DNA of 64,000 nucleotides from an uncultured Azospirillum sp. (GTDB taxonomy: Bacteria > Pseudomonadota > Alphaproteobacteria > RF32 > CAG-239): the NCBI GenBank assembly GCA_902489795.1, contig CABUBU010000001.1, forward strand, positions 1-64,000, given 5' to 3'. Made by a program: the position numbers and the translations under genes. Below, piece after piece: positions 1 through 8,040 of the stretch (positions are counted from its first letter, which is position 1; each line of letters begins with the position of its first letter). The notes beneath the pieces were generated by a model, which did no database searches, had not been told where the DNA came from, and saw only the letters and a list, made by a program, of their open reading frames with translations.

Positions 1-1278
1 CGTTTTCTCACCAACGTTTCGCGCACCACCTTCTGGCTCGACCGCGGAACCCTGCGCCGCAACAACAAGGGATTCGGCAGCTTTGAAGAATGGCAGGATC
101 AGGTGATCGAACAGGAAATCATCGCCCAGAAATACCTCAACAAAAAAATCGCCGAAGAAACCGAATGGCTGCACAAAGGCGTCACCGCACGCCGCAAACG
201 CAACATGGGACGCCTGCGGCGGCTGATTCAGCTTCGCCAGGAACGCAAAGAACAGGTCCGCCAGATCGGCTCGGTCAACATGGACATCGAAAACACCCCG
301 TGGCGTTCCAAACTGGTGATTGAGGCCAAGCATTTATGCAAGTCCTTCGGCGACAGAACCATCGTCAACGACTTTTCGACCAAAATCATCCGCGGCAACA
401 GAATCGGCATCGTCGGCCCCAACGGCGCCGGCAAAACCACCCTAATCAAACTGCTGACCAAAAAGCTGGCGCCCGATTCCGGCTTTGTCAGAATCGGCAA
501 AAACCTGGAAGAAGCCTATTTTGATCAGAACCGTTTTATCCTTGATCCGGGCAAAACCTTATGGCAGACGCTCTGCGACCAGGGCGACCACATCTGGGTG
601 CGCGGCAGCTGGCGGCACGTGGTGGCTTATCTGAAAGACTTTCTGTTTACGCCGGAGCAGGCCAAATCGCCGGTAGCCGCCCTGTCCGGTGGCGAAAAAA
701 ACCGGCTGATGCTGGCCAAGGTACTAGCGCAGCCGTCAAACTTTCTGCTTTTGGACGAACCGACCAACGACCTCGACATGGACACCCTCGACCTCTTGCA
801 GGAAACGCTCGGCGATTATGACGGAACCATCATGATCGTCAGCCATGACCGCGATTTTCTTGACAAAATCGTCACTTCCGTCATCTATATGAAAGGCGAC
901 GGCAAAGTTGAGGAACACGTCGGCAGCTACAGCGACCTGATTGAACATCTGAGCCGAAGGGAGCCGCCGGCAATGCCGAACAAAAACAAACCCGCCGCCG
1001 CCAAAAACAACGGCGGACAAAAACGGGAACCCGCGCGCGGCAAACTCAGCTATAACCAGCAGCGGCTGCTTGCCGTCCTGCCGGAACAGATCGCGCAAAC
1101 GGAAAAGGAAATCGAACAAATCCGCGCCGACCTGAGCGATCCGGAACTTTACCAAAACGACGCGGACCGCTTTCTTGCCCTTACCGACCGGCTGGAAGAA
1201 CTGGAACAAAAAAAGGAAGCGGACGAAAACCAATGGCTGGAAATTTCAATGCTGGCGGAAGAACTGTCCGCCGGCTGA
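1..1278 (+). CDS. uup: ABC-F ATPase Uup (3' part, start outside window)
   Basis: The gene is already open in frame at base 1, so only 425 C-terminal residues are seen. They begin just after the first ABC domain's H-loop (RFLTNVSRTTFWLDRG). A long charged linker follows, then a full second ABC domain with Walker A GPNGAGKTT at visible residues 138-146, signature LSGGEKNR from 228, Walker B LLLDEPTNDLD and H-loop SHDRDF. The last ~70 residues are a Gln/Glu/Lys-rich coiled coil, the C-terminal domain that marks Uup among ABC-F proteins. ABC-F proteins have no membrane segments; they act on ribosomes, and Uup has also been linked to transposon excision. It converges on rplQ across a 0.9-kb gap. 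Confidence 0.93.
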   Translation, partial: RFLTNVSRTTFWLDRGTLRRNNKGFGSFEEWQDQVIEQEIIAQKYLNKKIAEETEWLHKGVTARRKRNMGRLRRLIQLRQERKEQVRQIGSVNMDIENTPWRSKLVIEAKHLCKSFGDRTIVNDFSTKIIRGNRIGIVGPNGAGKTTLIKLLTKKLAPDSGFVRIGKNLEEAYFDQNRFILDPGKTLWQTLCDQGDHIWVRGSWRHVVAYLKDFLFTPEQAKSPVAALSGGEKNRLMLAKVLAQPSNFLLLDEPTNDLDMDTLDLLQETLGDYDGTIMIVSHDRDFLDKIVTSVIYMKGDGKVEEHVGSYSDLIEHLSRREPPAMPNKNKPAAAKNNGGQKREPARGKLSYNQQRLLAVLPEQIAQTEKEIEQIRADLSDPELYQNDADRFLALTDRLEELEQKKEADENQWLEISMLAEELSAG

Positions 1279-1284
1279 ACAAAC

Positions 1285-1339
1285 GATCCGCACTCCCCGG
1301 CTATCTTGTCCGTCAAGCCCTTGATCCGCACTCCCCGGC
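1285..1339. repeat. 17-bp direct repeat pair
   Basis: The 17-mer GATCCGCACTCCCCGGC occurs at 1285-1301 and again, identical, at 1323-1339, just after the uup stop codon. No function is apparent. Confidence 0.6.
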
Positions 1340-1935
1340 CGGTTATCCGCCAAACCTTGGATACACACCCTCAGACCGGTTTTCACCCAGCCTTTAAAAT
1401 GCTCCAATGTGCAAAAAGGTTTCAGCAACACAGATGCCGAAACGAAAACGACAGCCTCCGGAACGTCCGGACTTACCCCCTTGTTCCCGTTTCCATCTGA
1501 TCCGGAGTTGTCCTCTTTTCTCTGCGATAAACTTCCACGCACCGTTCCTGCCTCCCGCGACACAAAAAGCTTCCGCTTAAAGCGAAAACGAGCGTTCCCG
1601 GATCGTCTGTGCTTATAACCTCATGTTCCCGGCTTTTTCTGATCAGACGCCGCCTCTTTTTTATGTACTGAGAAACCATTGCTCACCGCACTCGGGCGCC
1701 CCCGCATTGCTAAAAAACGCCTGTTTTCGGCAAACGGCAAATCATTTTGCCCATCATGCGGAGAACAAACGCTCACAATAAGATTTGCGAAAACGTTTTC
1801 TGATCGTTACCCCTGCACCTTTCACCCTTTGGCCGCCGAAAATCGGCGTTTATCGGCCGCCCCTGTCCAAATCGGCCGCACGCACCCTGTCCGTTCTCAC
1901 AGCCACCCGCAAAAAAATCCCGAAATCCCTATCCC

Positions 1936-2106
1936 TCAAAAGGAACCCCGCGTCCGCCCCGCAAGAAATCCTGAAAAAATTCCGTCTCTTCAAAAACGAC
2001 ATCGGCATCCACGCGGCCGCCCGCAAAAAATCCTAACCCACGACCATCAAAAGAAGCCCCGCATCCAGCCGGCAAAAAAACCGCCTTTCAAAAGGAACCC
2101 CAAGCT
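1936..2106. repeat. Degenerate ~50-bp repeat units
   Basis: About four imperfect units share the core TCAAAAGGAACCCCGC followed by an A-rich CGCAAAAAATCC tail. Approximate units are 1936-1971, 1989-2034, 2046-2083 and a partial one at 2087-2106. The units do not keep a reading frame, so this looks like non-coding repeat expansion. Recognition was by eye. Confidence 0.35.
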
Positions 2107-2161
2107 CCCTCGACAGGGTCAAAAAGATTCCGTTGGGCTTCCGCAGGTCTTCCGGAAACAA

Positions 2162-2193
2162 AAAAACGGAAGAACTTTCGCTCTCCCGTTTTT
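2162..2193 (-). terminator. Rho-independent terminator of rplQ
   Basis: Read on the minus strand, AAAAACGGGAGAGC pairs with GTTCTTCCGTTTTT around a GAAA loop, giving about 14 pairs including G-U. A T-rich tract follows. The A-rich left arm means it could also stop transcription arriving from uup. Confidence 0.8.
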
Positions 2194-2217
2194 CTTAAAA
2201 AATCTCATCCGGCCGGA

Positions 2218-2724
2218 TTATTCGGCTTTTTTCGATTTCTTTTCGGCCTTTTTCTCTGCTTTGGCTTCTTCTTTTTTAACTTCTTCCTCAGCAGCCTTTT
2301 CCGCAGCTTCGGCAGCGGCCTTTTCAGCGGCTACGCGAGCCAGGTCTTTGGCGCCTTTGGCATTGACGTCGCGGTCAACCAGTTCGATGATGGCCATCGG
2401 AGCGGCGTCGCCGTAACGGATGCCGGCCTTGAGAACGCGGGTATAACCGCCGTTGCGTTCTTTATAGCGTTCGGCTAAAGTAGAGAACAGTTTGGCAACG
2501 ACTTCGTTGTCGCGCAAAAAGGCCAAAGCCATACGACGGCTGTTCAGATCGCCTTTTTTGGCAAACGTAATCATGCTGTCGGCAAAAGTTCTCAGTTCTT
2601 TTGCCCTGGGCAGGGTAATCGTAATCTGTTCGTGGGTCAGCAAAGCGTTGGTCAGGTTCGAGAACAAAGCTCTTCTCTGACTTCTCGGCATGTTGAATTT
2701 TCTGTGTTTGTCACCATGTCTCAT
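2218..2724 (-). CDS. rplQ: 50S ribosomal protein L17
   Basis: L17 lies near the exit of the peptide tunnel on the large subunit. The 168-residue product has the typical start [20 protein letters not shown] and the L17 core to about residue 120. A ~45-residue Ala/Glu/Lys-rich tail follows, which many L17 proteins lack. In most bacteria rplQ directly follows rpoA; here it sits 8 kb downstream on the same strand, separated by a terminator, accessory genes and repeats. It has its own promoter at 2843-2871 and its own terminator. Confidence 0.97.
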   Translation of the reverse strand: MRHGDKHRKFNMPRSQRRALFSNLTNALLTHEQITITLPRAKELRTFADSMITFAKKGDLNSRRMALAFLRDNEVVAKLFSTLAERYKERNGGYTRVLKAGIRYGDAAPMAIIELVDRDVNAKGAKDLARVAAEKAAAEAAEKAAEEEVKKEEAKAEKKAEKKSKKAE

Positions 2725-2842
2725 GGCAGTTTCCTTTCATTTCTCTGATGCTTTGACAGGCAAAGCGGATAAAACTTAAAAGCCGTCACTACCTTCATAA
2801 ATGCCGGCGTTCCGTGAATTAAAAACTCACAATTTCAAGCGC

Positions 2843-2871
2843 AATATACAGAAGATTTTTTCTTTTGGCAA
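2843..2871 (-). promoter_or_regulatory. Sigma-70-type promoter for rplQ
   Basis: On the minus strand a -35 box TTGCCA (2871-2866) and a -10 box TATATT (2848-2843) are separated by 17 bp. Predicted initiation is near 2836, about 110 nt before the rplQ ATG. A private promoter is expected because rplQ has been detached from rpoA. Confidence 0.6.
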
Positions 2872-2979
2872 GCCTTTTTTATCCGTCGTTTTTTTGCCGG
2901 AAAACGGCAAAATAAAACTTGTTTTTCCGCTTCTCCGAAGCTACTCTGGCAAAAACGAAAAAATCTCGGGAGGATAAAA

Positions 2980-3417
2980 ATGCGGCTTTTGATTCAGCGG
3001 GTAAAAGAAGCTTCGGTCACGGTTGACGGGCAGCGGGTGTCGGCCATCGGCGCCGGACTGCTCATCTTTATCGGCGTCTTCAAAAACGACGGCCGGGAAC
3101 AGGCGGCAGCGCTTGCCAAAAAAACCGCCGCGCTGCGTATATTCGAAGACAAAGCCGGCAAAATGAATCTCTCGGTCAAAGACACTGGCGGCAGCGCGCT
3201 GGTCGTTTCCCAGTTTACGCTGGCCGGCGACACTTCCCGCGGCAACCGCCCCGGCTTTGATAACGCCGCCCGGCCGGAAACGGCCAAACCGCTCTACGAA
3301 TATTTTTCCGAATGTCTGCGGGCCGAAGGAATCGAGGTGCAAAACGGCATTTTTCAGGCCGACATGGCGGTCGGGCTGATCAATGACGGCCCGGTTACCT
3401 TTGTGCTTGAAAAATAA
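2980..3417 (+). CDS. dtd: D-aminoacyl-tRNA deacylase
   Basis: This cytoplasmic enzyme hydrolyses D-amino acids (and glycine misattached to tRNA-Ala) from tRNA. The 145-residue product has the usual family length. It carries the SQFTLAGD motif at about 77-84 and the C-terminal NDGPVT motif that forms the cross-subunit Gly-cis-Pro specificity loop. The start follows a strong ribosome-binding site, GGGAGGATAAAA. It points away from rplQ and converges on the dCTP-deaminase-fold pair, with its stop only 3 nt from theirs. Its neighbourhood contains an AlaRS-like gene, and AlaRS/Gly-tRNA-Ala quality control is a known DTD role, but a link is inference. Confidence 0.96.
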   Translation: MRLLIQRVKEASVTVDGQRVSAIGAGLLIFIGVFKNDGREQAAALAKKTAALRIFEDKAGKMNLSVKDTGGSALVVSQFTLAGDTSRGNRPGFDNAARPETAKPLYEYFSECLRAEGIEVQNGIFQADMAVGLINDGPVTFVLEK

Positions 3418-3420
3418 CCT

Positions 3421-3939
3421 TTATTTGAAATCTTTGTAAATGCGCGAGGCCACCGGTCCCTTGTCGTTCTGGTACTTGCCGTGATAAAGCCTGATTTCGC
3501 CCGCGCTCTTCCAAAACGTGATCTGCGCGATCTGCATGTTTTTGTACAGCCGGACTGGCATTGTCGCATACAGGTGAAAAGTGACGTTGCATTTGCAGCC
3601 GATGTCAAACAAACCGGAAGTGATATGAATGAACAGCCCCAGCCGGGCAATGCTCGACTTGGCATGCACGATCGGCACGTAGAAGTCGCTGCCGACAAAC
3701 TCGTTGCTGCAGCCGAGCAGAAATTCGCCGCGTTTCATCTCATAGCCTTCGTCTGGAATTTCAAACGTTCTGGTATGCGGTTCCTTTTTCGGATCCAGCA
3801 CTTCGTCGGTGTACATTACCAGTTTGTCGCCCAAAGTCAGGTCGTAAGAATTCGTCGTTACCGCCGCGCGGTCAAACGGCTCGATCACGATTTTCCCGTT
3901 CAAAACCTCCTCGGTGATTTTATTTCCAGTCAGTATCAA
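3421..3939 (-). CDS. dCTP-deaminase-fold paralogue lacking the catalytic Glu
   Basis: A 172-residue homologue of the adjacent upstream protein, alignable from LILTGNKI to the end. I chose the TTG at 3939 because it matches the paralogue's MILTG start and follows GGAGA; residues further upstream are a shadow of the neighbour. It overlaps that neighbour by 20 nt, suggesting translational coupling. The family core AKSSIARLGLF is present, with the Arg equivalent to E. coli Dcd R115. At the position of catalytic Glu138, however, it has His (VTFHL). It may be a pseudoenzyme, a partner subunit or an enzyme with altered chemistry. Family assignment is firm; activity is unknown. Confidence 0.8.
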   Translation of the reverse strand: MILTGNKITEEVLNGKIVIEPFDRAAVTTNSYDLTLGDKLVMYTDEVLDPKKEPHTRTFEIPDEGYEMKRGEFLLGCSNEFVGSDFYVPIVHAKSSIARLGLFIHITSGLFDIGCKCNVTFHLYATMPVRLYKNMQIAQITFWKSAGEIRLYHGKYQNDKGPVASRIYKDFK

Positions 3940-4429
3940 TTTCTTTCTCCATTTTCGAGATTTGCGGGCAGGAATAAGCCGAATATCCGCCCTCGTACAA
4001 AGAGGCGTCGCCATAGTTCAGCCAGAACGAAATCTGCCCGGTGATCATTCCCGGATATACCCGGAAAGGCTTGGCCGTCACCAGTTCCAGCGTCCATTTG
4101 TGAACCGAACCGGTATGCCCGAGATCGGCCGAAACCTGCAAAAAAAGTCCCAGCCGCCCGGTCGAACTGCGGCCGATCAGCGACATCGCGCATTTGCGGC
4201 TGCCGAGCGTTTCCAGCGTATGCCCCAGGTAAACCCGGTCGGGATACAGGACAAACCCTTCTTCGGGAATTTTCACCGTCCTGTACTTTCCGTCGTCTTC
4301 CTTAAACGTCAGCGTTTCCCCCAGCCGGTAGTTATAGCTGTTGGGATTGAGCTGGTTCTCGTTAAACGGCTCAATCACGATGTCGCCGTTTTCCACATAC
4401 TTCTTAATTTCCGAACCGGTTAAAATCAT
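3920..4429 (-). CDS. dcd: dCTP deaminase-like protein
   Basis: Canonical Dcd converts dCTP to dUTP and ammonia and feeds dTTP synthesis as a trimer. This 169-residue protein has the family core GRSSTGRLGLF and keeps the Glu aligned with E. coli E138 (KWTLEL). Two other positions conserved in E. coli differ: R126 aligns with Leu and D128 with His. It is somewhat shorter than E. coli Dcd (193 aa). It starts 9 nt after the S66 peptidase gene, with AGGAAAAGG ahead of the ATG, and overlaps its degenerate paralogue by 20 nt. It may be the cell's housekeeping Dcd or part of the local operon's pathway. Confidence 0.8.
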   Translation of the reverse strand: MILTGSEIKKYVENGDIVIEPFNENQLNPNSYNYRLGETLTFKEDDGKYRTVKIPEEGFVLYPDRVYLGHTLETLGSRKCAMSLIGRSSTGRLGLFLQVSADLGHTGSVHKWTLELVTAKPFRVYPGMITGQISFWLNYGDASLYEGGYSAYSCPQISKMEKEIDTDWK

Positions 4430-4438
4430 TGCCTTTTC

Positions 4439-5404
4439 CTAAAACGACGTCAGCTCGATCCGTCCGTCTTCAATCCGGCAGCGGCCGCCGACGGGAAAAG
4501 TGACGATCGGCGTCGTGTGGCCGAAATCGACGTTGGCAATCACCGGTTTGCCCGCCAGTTCCTTCTTAGCGCCCAAAATCCGTTCCAGCAGCGGCCGGTT
4601 CATTTGGTTTTCCGGCTCAAAACGCCCGAACACCACCGCCCTGACCGAAGCAAAGTCCGGATGCAGGCACAGCGCCTGCAAATTGCGGTTAAAAGTCCAG
4701 ACCTCGTGTTCCGCGCAATGTTCCAGAAACAAAATGCTGTCTCTGATATCGGGGAAATAGGGTGTGCCCTTCAACTCGTCCAAAAGCCCCAGATTGCCGC
4801 CGACCAGCCGTCCTTCCGCCGCACCGGGCGCTATCTGCCAATAGCCGTCATTTTTAACAAAATTACGGTTTTCCTGATCCCGGTACCACGGATCGTCCGA
4901 CCACTCGGCGGCCGGATGCAGCTCGAACGGCTCGTTTTGAAACAGGCATTTCTTAAAATATTCGATCGTATACTCGATTCCCTTCAGCATACCGAAAGTG
5001 GAAAAATGCGGCCCCGAATAGGTGACCAGACCGGTCTTGGCATAAATTGCGTTAGCCAACGCGGTAATGTCGGAAAAACCACACAAGATCTTCGGATTTT
5101 CGGCAATCAGACGATAGTCGATTCCGGACAGGATTTCAACCGAGTTAAATCCGCCGATCACGGTCAGAATTCCGTCGACCGTCTTGTCGGCAAAAGCCTC
5201 ATGCAGATCCTCCAGCCGCGCCGCGGCAGACGAAGAACAAAATTCGTCGATTTCTTCCGCATGCCGGCCGAAAGAAACGCTCAGTCCCATTTCCGCCAGA
5301 CGCTCGCAGGCGATCCGCCGGCATTCCCCGCTGACGATTCCCAAACTGCGCGCCGGCGCAATCACCCGGACATGCGCGCCTTTTTTCAATTTTTCCGGTA
5401 TCAT
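4439..5404 (-). CDS. S66-family serine peptidase, MccF-like
   Basis: S66 enzymes are either LD-carboxypeptidases that trim murein tetrapeptides or MccF-type hydrolases that cleave peptidyl- and aminoacyl-nucleotides such as processed microcin C. This 321-residue protein has GGFNSVEIL, then GFSDITAL with the predicted nucleophile Ser111, Glu228 in LFLEH and His296 in DFGHTTP. These fit the Ser-Glu-His triad. The GGFNS and KTGLVTYSGPHF segments look closer to MccF than to LdcA. There is no signal peptide, so it is cytoplasmic. It overlaps the upstream AlaRS-like gene by ATGA and has a good AAGGA site. The substrate is not deducible from sequence alone. Confidence 0.85.
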   Translation of the reverse strand: MIPEKLKKGAHVRVIAPARSLGIVSGECRRIACERLAEMGLSVSFGRHAEEIDEFCSSSAAARLEDLHEAFADKTVDGILTVIGGFNSVEILSGIDYRLIAENPKILCGFSDITALANAIYAKTGLVTYSGPHFSTFGMLKGIEYTIEYFKKCLFQNEPFELHPAAEWSDDPWYRDQENRNFVKNDGYWQIAPGAAEGRLVGGNLGLLDELKGTPYFPDIRDSILFLEHCAEHEVWTFNRNLQALCLHPDFASVRAVVFGRFEPENQMNRPLLERILGAKKELAGKPVIANVDFGHTTPIVTFPVGGRCRIEDGRIELTSF

Positions 5405-6447
5405 CTCTCATTCCTTTCCTTTTGCAAATTCAACAAAGTTCCCCGGTTCAGTTCTTCGATTCGCCCACCTTTGGCGGCAAACAGCGCCGTCATCGCCGAA
5501 GCGGCCCGCACGTCGCCGAAAATCATCGCTTCCGAATGATGCAGCAATCTGGCCAGTTCCTGCGGCCGCATCCCCGCCCGTCCGGCAAAATAATAAACGC
5601 CGCGCAGATACTTGTAGAGAATTTTGCTCTGCTCGTCGCGGCTTGACGGCCGCAGTCCCTCGCGCATCATCGCCTGAGAAGTGATAATACAGTCTTTGAA
5701 CTTACGGTTCGTATCCAAAGCCGGATGCTGCGGAAACGGATAGCAGTCCATCACGTGATCCAGCCCGTATTTTGCCTGCATAATCACCGTATCGCCGAAA
5801 CCGACTTCCATAAACAGTGGCCGCCGGCTTTCCTGCTCACGGAAAATAATGAAATTGCCGACGTCGGAATATTCCCCGGTGCATTTGTGGCGAACGGCAA
5901 AATTGAAGTTTTCCCCGTAAACGCCGTCAATGCCGACCGTATGACGGTAATATTTTTCCGGATGAGCGTCAACTTCCACCGCCGGCCAGCCGCTTTCCCG
6001 CACCAGCTGATACAGTTCTTCGTCTTCCGAGCGCACCCTGAGCAGCAATTCCTCCGGCGCAAGCTTCACCTTGTCGGAAAAGAAGGCCAAAGCCTGCGCA
6101 AAGGCCTCATCCTTAAGCTCATAGGGAAAAACAGTATCGATGTTGGTAAAATAAGAACCCCATTTCGGCTCAAAATCGTCCGCCAGCATGTTTTTAACGT
6201 TGCGCGTACGAACCGCGTCCTGGGCAATCACCAGTCCGCCGGCGGGAAGCTTGCCCGGATAAATATAATCTTTCTTCAACGCCGAAATCGCCGCGCCAAC
6301 AAAAACCACGCTTTCATCCTGTTTGGAAGTAACCGGCAGCGGCGCCGCTTCCCGGTATCCGGCCGCCCGATAATGCCGCAAAAAGGAAGACACCAGTCCC
6401 CGCCGGCACGCGTTCAGCTGCTGCCAATCTTCAAGCGCCGGCCTCAT
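5401..6447 (-). CDS. AlaRS catalytic-core-like protein, no tRNA or editing domains
   Basis: 348 residues resembling the class II catalytic core of alanyl-tRNA synthetase. An FLRHYRAAGY...PVTSKQDESVVFVGAA segment corresponds to motif 1. QDAVR followed by GSYFTNIDTVF (~76-107) corresponds to motif 2. GNFIIFREQ then EVGFGDTVI (~198-222) corresponds to the WN..MQ and motif 3 regions. Helical tRNA-recognition, editing and C-Ala domains are absent. By-eye alignment suggests the motif 2 Glu is Thr and the motif 3 Arg is missing, so ordinary tRNA charging is doubtful. Amino-acid activation or ligation, or a regulatory role, is possible. It overlaps both neighbours by ATGA, with AGGAAGGGAAG before the start. 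Confidence 0.65.
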   Translation of the reverse strand: MRPALEDWQQLNACRRGLVSSFLRHYRAAGYREAAPLPVTSKQDESVVFVGAAISALKKDYIYPGKLPAGGLVIAQDAVRTRNVKNMLADDFEPKWGSYFTNIDTVFPYELKDEAFAQALAFFSDKVKLAPEELLLRVRSEDEELYQLVRESGWPAVEVDAHPEKYYRHTVGIDGVYGENFNFAVRHKCTGEYSDVGNFIIFREQESRRPLFMEVGFGDTVIMQAKYGLDHVMDCYPFPQHPALDTNRKFKDCIITSQAMMREGLRPSSRDEQSKILYKYLRGVYYFAGRAGMRPQELARLLHHSEAMIFGDVRAASAMTALFAAKGGRIEELNRGTLLNLQKERNER

Positions 6448-7256
6448 CTTCCCTTCCTCTTTTTAACACAGTCGAAAATCAGCTCGCTCGGATATTCGCC
6501 CTGCCCGAACGGCGTGCGGTCAAAATATCCGTACAGATTTTCCACCGTCAGTTCGTTTTTCTCCAGCACCAGCGACGCAGTGTCTTTGAAAAAATAACCG
6601 GTGGTATAAAGCCATTCAAACTTGTCGGTTTTGCCGTCCGCGTACTGTACCGAATAATATTCTTCAATGTCCTGCGTCTGCTTGAAATAATCACGCTTGT
6701 TGATTTCCACCCGGCGATTGATTCGGTTGCCCTTTTCGTCATGATAATTGCCGTCGAAAACCACGCCTTCACGCACCAGCATATGCACCCAGGGGTTGAA
6801 CAGATCGAAGGCGAAGCGGCCGTTTTCAGTCAGCAGATTTTTGGTGCTTTTAACAAAACGGTCCATCTCCTCGACCGAACGGCAATGCTGCAAAACCCGG
6901 AACGGCGCAAAAGCGAAGGCAAACTTCTCATCACTCTCAAACGCGTTGATGTCCGCCACATGGGGAACAATGTTGTCGATTCCCCGCGCCCGCGCCTTGT
7001 CGGCCAGCACCGCGACTTCGTCCCCGATCACGTCAACCGCATGAAATTCAAGATCAGGATGCTTCTCGGCAATCGGCAGCAGAACCCGCCCAGTGCCGGC
7101 GCCGATTTCAATCACCCGGTTGTTGTCCAGCCGGCTCTTGTATTCCGTCAGCAAACGGCTGTAAAAAGCAATATCTTCCTTGCGTTCCCTGTAAAAAACG
7201 TCATAAAGTTCCGAAGCGTTTTTATATCTTTTCATCTTCACCAGCCCGACCGGCAC
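6444..7256 (-). CDS. Class I SAM-dependent methyltransferase
   Basis: About 270 residues with a Rossmann motif I, VIEIGAGTGRVLL (~48-60). An acidic residue follows strand 2 (HAVDVIGDE), and an APFRVLQH segment occupies the motif IV region. The C-terminal half is rich in aromatic and charged residues and may bind substrate. The start used is GTG at 7256; an ATG at 7235 (MKRYKNASELYDVFY) is an equally good choice. It is the first gene of the five-gene operon, behind an inverted repeat at 7342-7354. Substrate (small molecule, nucleotide, protein) cannot be told from sequence. Confidence 0.8.
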   Translation of the reverse strand: MPVGLVKMKRYKNASELYDVFYRERKEDIAFYSRLLTEYKSRLDNNRVIEIGAGTGRVLLPIAEKHPDLEFHAVDVIGDEVAVLADKARARGIDNIVPHVADINAFESDEKFAFAFAPFRVLQHCRSVEEMDRFVKSTKNLLTENGRFAFDLFNPWVHMLVREGVVFDGNYHDEKGNRINRRVEINKRDYFKQTQDIEEYYSVQYADGKTDKFEWLYTTGYFFKDTASLVLEKNELTVENLYGYFDRTPFGQGEYPSELIFDCVKKRKGR

Positions 7257-7341
7257 ATCGTTTCACCACTCCGCCGTCAAATAATCCTCCCCCGCCGGCG
7301 GCCGGGAAACGTTGCAAAGTCTTTTATCGGGCGTTTTGTAT

Positions 7342-7354
7342 ACTGTACTACAGT
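7342..7354. promoter_or_regulatory. Inverted repeat, possible operator of the five-gene operon
   Basis: ACTGTA-C-TACAGT is a perfect 13-bp palindrome about 90 bp upstream of the methyltransferase start. It adjoins a TATAC sequence and a second GTAC/GTAC pair, and it touches the -35 region of a rightward promoter. It is too tightly spaced for a LexA box of the enterobacterial type. Repressor binding is inference. Confidence 0.4.
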
Positions 7355-7382
7355 TTGTACAAAAAACAAGGACAAATATAAT
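7355..7382 (+). promoter_or_regulatory. Rightward promoter-like sequence with no gene behind it
   Basis: A -35 box TTGTAC (7355-7360) and a perfect -10 TATAAT (7377-7382) are 16 bp apart. Initiation would be near 7389, transcribing the repeat-bearing gene-free DNA to the right. An untranslated RNA is possible but not shown. Confidence 0.4.
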
Positions 7383-7471
7383 ATACAAATAGTTGAAACG
7401 ATATTTTTTTCAATTAAAGAAGACGCGAAAAAAAACGCAAAAGCAGGGTTTTTCATATACGCCCCTGGAGA

Positions 7472-7559
7472 CGCCGGCAAATGCCCGAAAGGCTTAAATG
7501 CCGCCTTCGACAACCATCACATCATCACTACTGAAGGCGCCGGCAAACGCCCGAAAGGC
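7472..7559. repeat. 22-bp near-identical direct repeat pair
   Basis: CGCCGGCAAATGCCCGAAAG plus GC at 7472-7493 recurs at 7538-7559 with one T-to-C change. Each copy contains a short GC-rich inverted structure. The spacing is 66 bp and no function is evident. Confidence 0.5.
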
Positions 7560-8040
7560 ACAGCACAAGACGGTCCGGCGGAGCAAAACCTACCCGACTC
7601 ACCGCAAACGGATCCGGACCTGTCATCGGGCAACCGGCCTCCGTGTCTTATAAAACCGATTCCGGACATACTCGTTTTTCTCTTCCGCTCATTTCTCCCC
7701 ATGCTGCCGGTATGAACAAAAAAGCCGGCTTCCGCGCTTATATCCTTCATTCTTCCCCATCCGCAAGCGCAAGACTGTTCCGACCTCTCAAATTAAACCG
7801 GCAAACTCCCGCAGACGGCGTCTCCGGCAGCATACAAACGATCGGGACAAACTCAGTCCCTTCCGGTCGGCACGGTTCCGCAAACGTCTCGCCCATGGAC
7901 AAACTTTTGCAGCACCCGGCAGCAAAAGAGGTTAAGGCACCCCGCCTTCTCCGAACATCGGCCGCCATATTACGCTTTTCGGCAATATTCATAAACAATG
8001 GTATTTTTGAGTTTCATATCCTATGTCACACTGTATTCAT

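Larger units (their letters stand above)
1279..2217. other. Gene-free interval between uup and rplQ
   Basis: No open frame here has a ribosome-binding site or a recognisable product. The frames that exist give Pro/Lys/Arg-rich translations of low-complexity DNA. The interval holds a 17-bp direct repeat near 1285, degenerate repeats near 1936-2106 and, at its right edge, the rplQ terminator. I see no RNA gene. Confidence 0.6.

Noticed and set aside
1679..2416. 245-codon plus-strand frame
   Set aside because: It runs across the rplQ terminator and antisense into rplQ; the translation is Pro/Lys/Arg-rich and has no family features.
3940..4014. Longer N-terminus for the second dCTP-deaminase-fold protein (ATG at 4014)
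   Set aside because: The extra 25 residues are read out of frame from the upstream gene; the TTG at 3939 matches the paralogue start and has a ribosome-binding site.
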